Shown here one piece after another: positions 21,158 to 22,219 of a stretch of DNA of 22,219 bases. Made by a program: the position numbers and the translations under genes. Position 1 is the stretch's first letter. Each line of letters starts with the position of its first letter. The DNA comes from CSP1-1 sp035620615 (GTDB taxonomy: Archaea > Thermoproteota > Nitrososphaeria > Nitrososphaerales > Nitrosopumilaceae). Location of the stretch: NCBI GenBank assembly GCA_035620615.1, contig DASPGM010000028.1:1-22219 (forward strand), in the 5' to 3' direction. Under the pieces are notes generated by a model. That model was not told where the DNA came from. It saw only the letters and a list, made by a program, of their open reading frames with translations, and searched no databases.

Positions 21158-21538
21158 ATGAATTTCACTAAAGATATTTTATTTTATACAGCAGCAGCAA
21201 CTACTGCAATTGCAGGAATAATTCATGTAATACTGGGAATTGATTCTAGCAATCTCAACTCCCAAATTCTTTTTCTAGTTGGAGGGGCAGCTCAGATATT
21301 TTGGGTAATCCCAATGATCAAAAAATGGGGAATACCTTGGTACCTGATTGGCATAGGTGGAACAGTTGTGTTTATTGCAATTTGGGTTATTACTAGGATG
21401 CCTGACAACCCAATAACTGGAAGAGGTGGAAGAGTTAGCGATAGTGGAATTCTAGTTGAAGTATTTCAGATAGCATTTGTTGCTATAACTATAGCAATTC
21501 TAGTGTTCCAAAAAAGAAAATTGGACACAGTAACTTAA
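21158..21538 (+). CDS. Four-helix membrane protein of unknown function
   Basis: A 126-aa integral membrane protein with helices at about residues 7-27 (ILFYTAAATTAIAGIIHVIL), 35-52 (ILFLVGGAAQIFWVIPMI), 60-80 (WYLIGIGGTVVFIAIWVITR) and 97-118 (VEVFQIAFVAITIAILVF). A loop PDNPITGRGGRVSDSG between helices 3 and 4 holds a possible ligand-binding patch. One His in helix 1 and Gln in helix 2 are the only polar intramembrane residues seen. I have seen similar small four-TM proteins near copper proteins in thaumarchaea, but no function is known. Start ATG 21158, 21 nt after the preceding gene. Confidence 0.7.
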   Translation: MNFTKDILFYTAAATTAIAGIIHVILGIDSSNLNSQILFLVGGAAQIFWVIPMIKKWGIPWYLIGIGGTVVFIAIWVITRMPDNPITGRGGRVSDSGILVEVFQIAFVAITIAILVFQKRKLDTVT

Positions 21539-21649
21539 TCAATATTTTATGAAACCTAAAAATGAAATGATATTAGCGTGAACCACATCCGGTTTGAATC
21601 TAGATTTACCGTTTGATAAAGTCATATATTATATAAATTCGTTATAGAT

Positions 21650-22219
21650 ATGATGCAGATTACAATTATTTCCACAATTCTTTTTTTATTTATTGTGATT
21701 TCATCTTCTCAAATATTCGCAGAGGAGATGGGACTAGCCTATTTCCCTCCGCCTCTAAAACAAATACAAAATGGTATAGAACCATCACAAGTTACTTGTA
21801 CTGAAGGACTACAGCTTGTTCTGAAATTTTCAAATGGTAAACCTGCGTGTATTAAACCAAGTTCTGTATCAAAGCTAATAGAACGTGGATGGGCAATTCA
21901 TATTTTACCAGAGTATCAAAAAAATGATAACAATAATTCAGCTATCTTTTCCCTTGGAGAACTTCAAGTAGATGCTATGGATGTTAGCTATTTCCAAAAT
22001 TCAAAAGGCTATCTTGCAAAACCATCCGTTGATGGAAAATATCCAGGAGTAATAATGATTCATGAGTTTTGGGGACTAAATGATAACATCAAGGAAATGG
22101 CTAAAAAACTTGCATCTCATGGTTACGTAGTTCTTGCAGTGGATCTGTATGAAGGAAAAGTTGGCACTACATCAGATGAAGCTCGTCAATTAAGGAGCTC
22201 ATTTGAACAATCACAATGG
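21650..22219 (+). CDS. Secreted dienelactone hydrolase-family protein, 5' part
   Basis: 190 codons from ATG 21650 run to the window edge with no stop. The signal peptide (TIISTILFLFIVISSSQIFA) is followed by the domain CTEGLQLVLKFSNGKPACIK...SKLIERGWAIHI, also found in the 1720-2436 protein. A dienelactone hydrolase alpha/beta fold then begins: VSYFQNSKGYLAKPSVDGKY, PGVIMIHEFWGLNDNIKEMA and GYVVLAVDLYEGKVGTTSDE. HEFWGLN is the oxyanion-hole-side motif of the family. The catalytic Cys/Ser nucleophile lies beyond the edge. The enzyme would hydrolyse an ester or lactone outside the membrane. AT-rich TATA-like sequence (ATATATTATATAAA, ~21624-21637) precedes it. Confidence 0.85.
   Translation, partial: MMQITIISTILFLFIVISSSQIFAEEMGLAYFPPPLKQIQNGIEPSQVTCTEGLQLVLKFSNGKPACIKPSSVSKLIERGWAIHILPEYQKNDNNNSAIFSLGELQVDAMDVSYFQNSKGYLAKPSVDGKYPGVIMIHEFWGLNDNIKEMAKKLASHGYVVLAVDLYEGKVGTTSDEARQLRSSFEQSQW

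Overview
The window reads as a chromosomal segment of an ammonia-oxidising archaeon of the Nitrososphaerota (Thaumarchaeota), most likely a marine Nitrosopumilus-type organism. The reasons are: strongly AT-rich DNA; archaeal versions of uL18, uS5, uL30 and uL15 followed by SecY, archaeal-type adenylate kinase, a DUF106/EMC3-like membrane protein, cytidylate kinase and Cbf5; an intron-bearing tRNA-Ser; many TATA boxes placed about 26 nt before start codons (leaderless transcripts); type 1 copper proteins; and several secreted proteins carrying the Trp-rich 'IPxWIRNNAxWW' module that I associate with this phylum. Family names are assigned by recognition only; no database search was run.

Layout. 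Positions 1-556 hold the 3' end of argF. Positions 557-5862 are an accessory stretch: secreted Trp-module proteins, a divergent pair with start codons 12 bp apart, a small voltage-sensor-like membrane protein, an Arg-rich histone-tail-like protein built on a 12-nt tandem repeat, an HdeD/DUF308 membrane protein with a 35-aa membrane peptide behind it, and two copies of a duplicated tail-to-tail gene pair in which opposite members have decayed. Positions 5943-12141 are a tightly packed operon (uL18-uS5-uL30-uL15-secY-adkA-DUF106-cmk-cbf5) with 1-14 nt overlaps and several TTG starts. It links ribosome assembly, membrane insertion, nucleotide metabolism and rRNA pseudouridylation. A BsuPI-like lipid- or membrane-anchored protein and tRNA-Ser(GGA) follow.

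Positions 12854-17071 carry a nitroreductase with a long extra N-terminus, a UspA-like protein without the ATP motif, a tiny membrane protein, an SDR-membrane fusion, and a secreted two-module Trp-repeat protein. Positions 17135-18875 form a compact four-gene cluster: a zinc-ribbon protein, a CarH-like B12-binding protein with an unusual N-terminal domain, a small unknown protein, and a pyrimidine-dimer DNA glycosylase. I infer a possible light/UV-responsive repair module. A candidate structured RNA follows at 18884-18970.

Positions 19049-22219 are copper/envelope genes: a membrane-anchored cupredoxin with twelve Met-rich 'MMNDPQ' repeats, a second cupredoxin gene split by an in-frame TAA, a PepSY-like secreted protein, a four-TM protein, and the start of a secreted dienelactone hydrolase that runs off the window.
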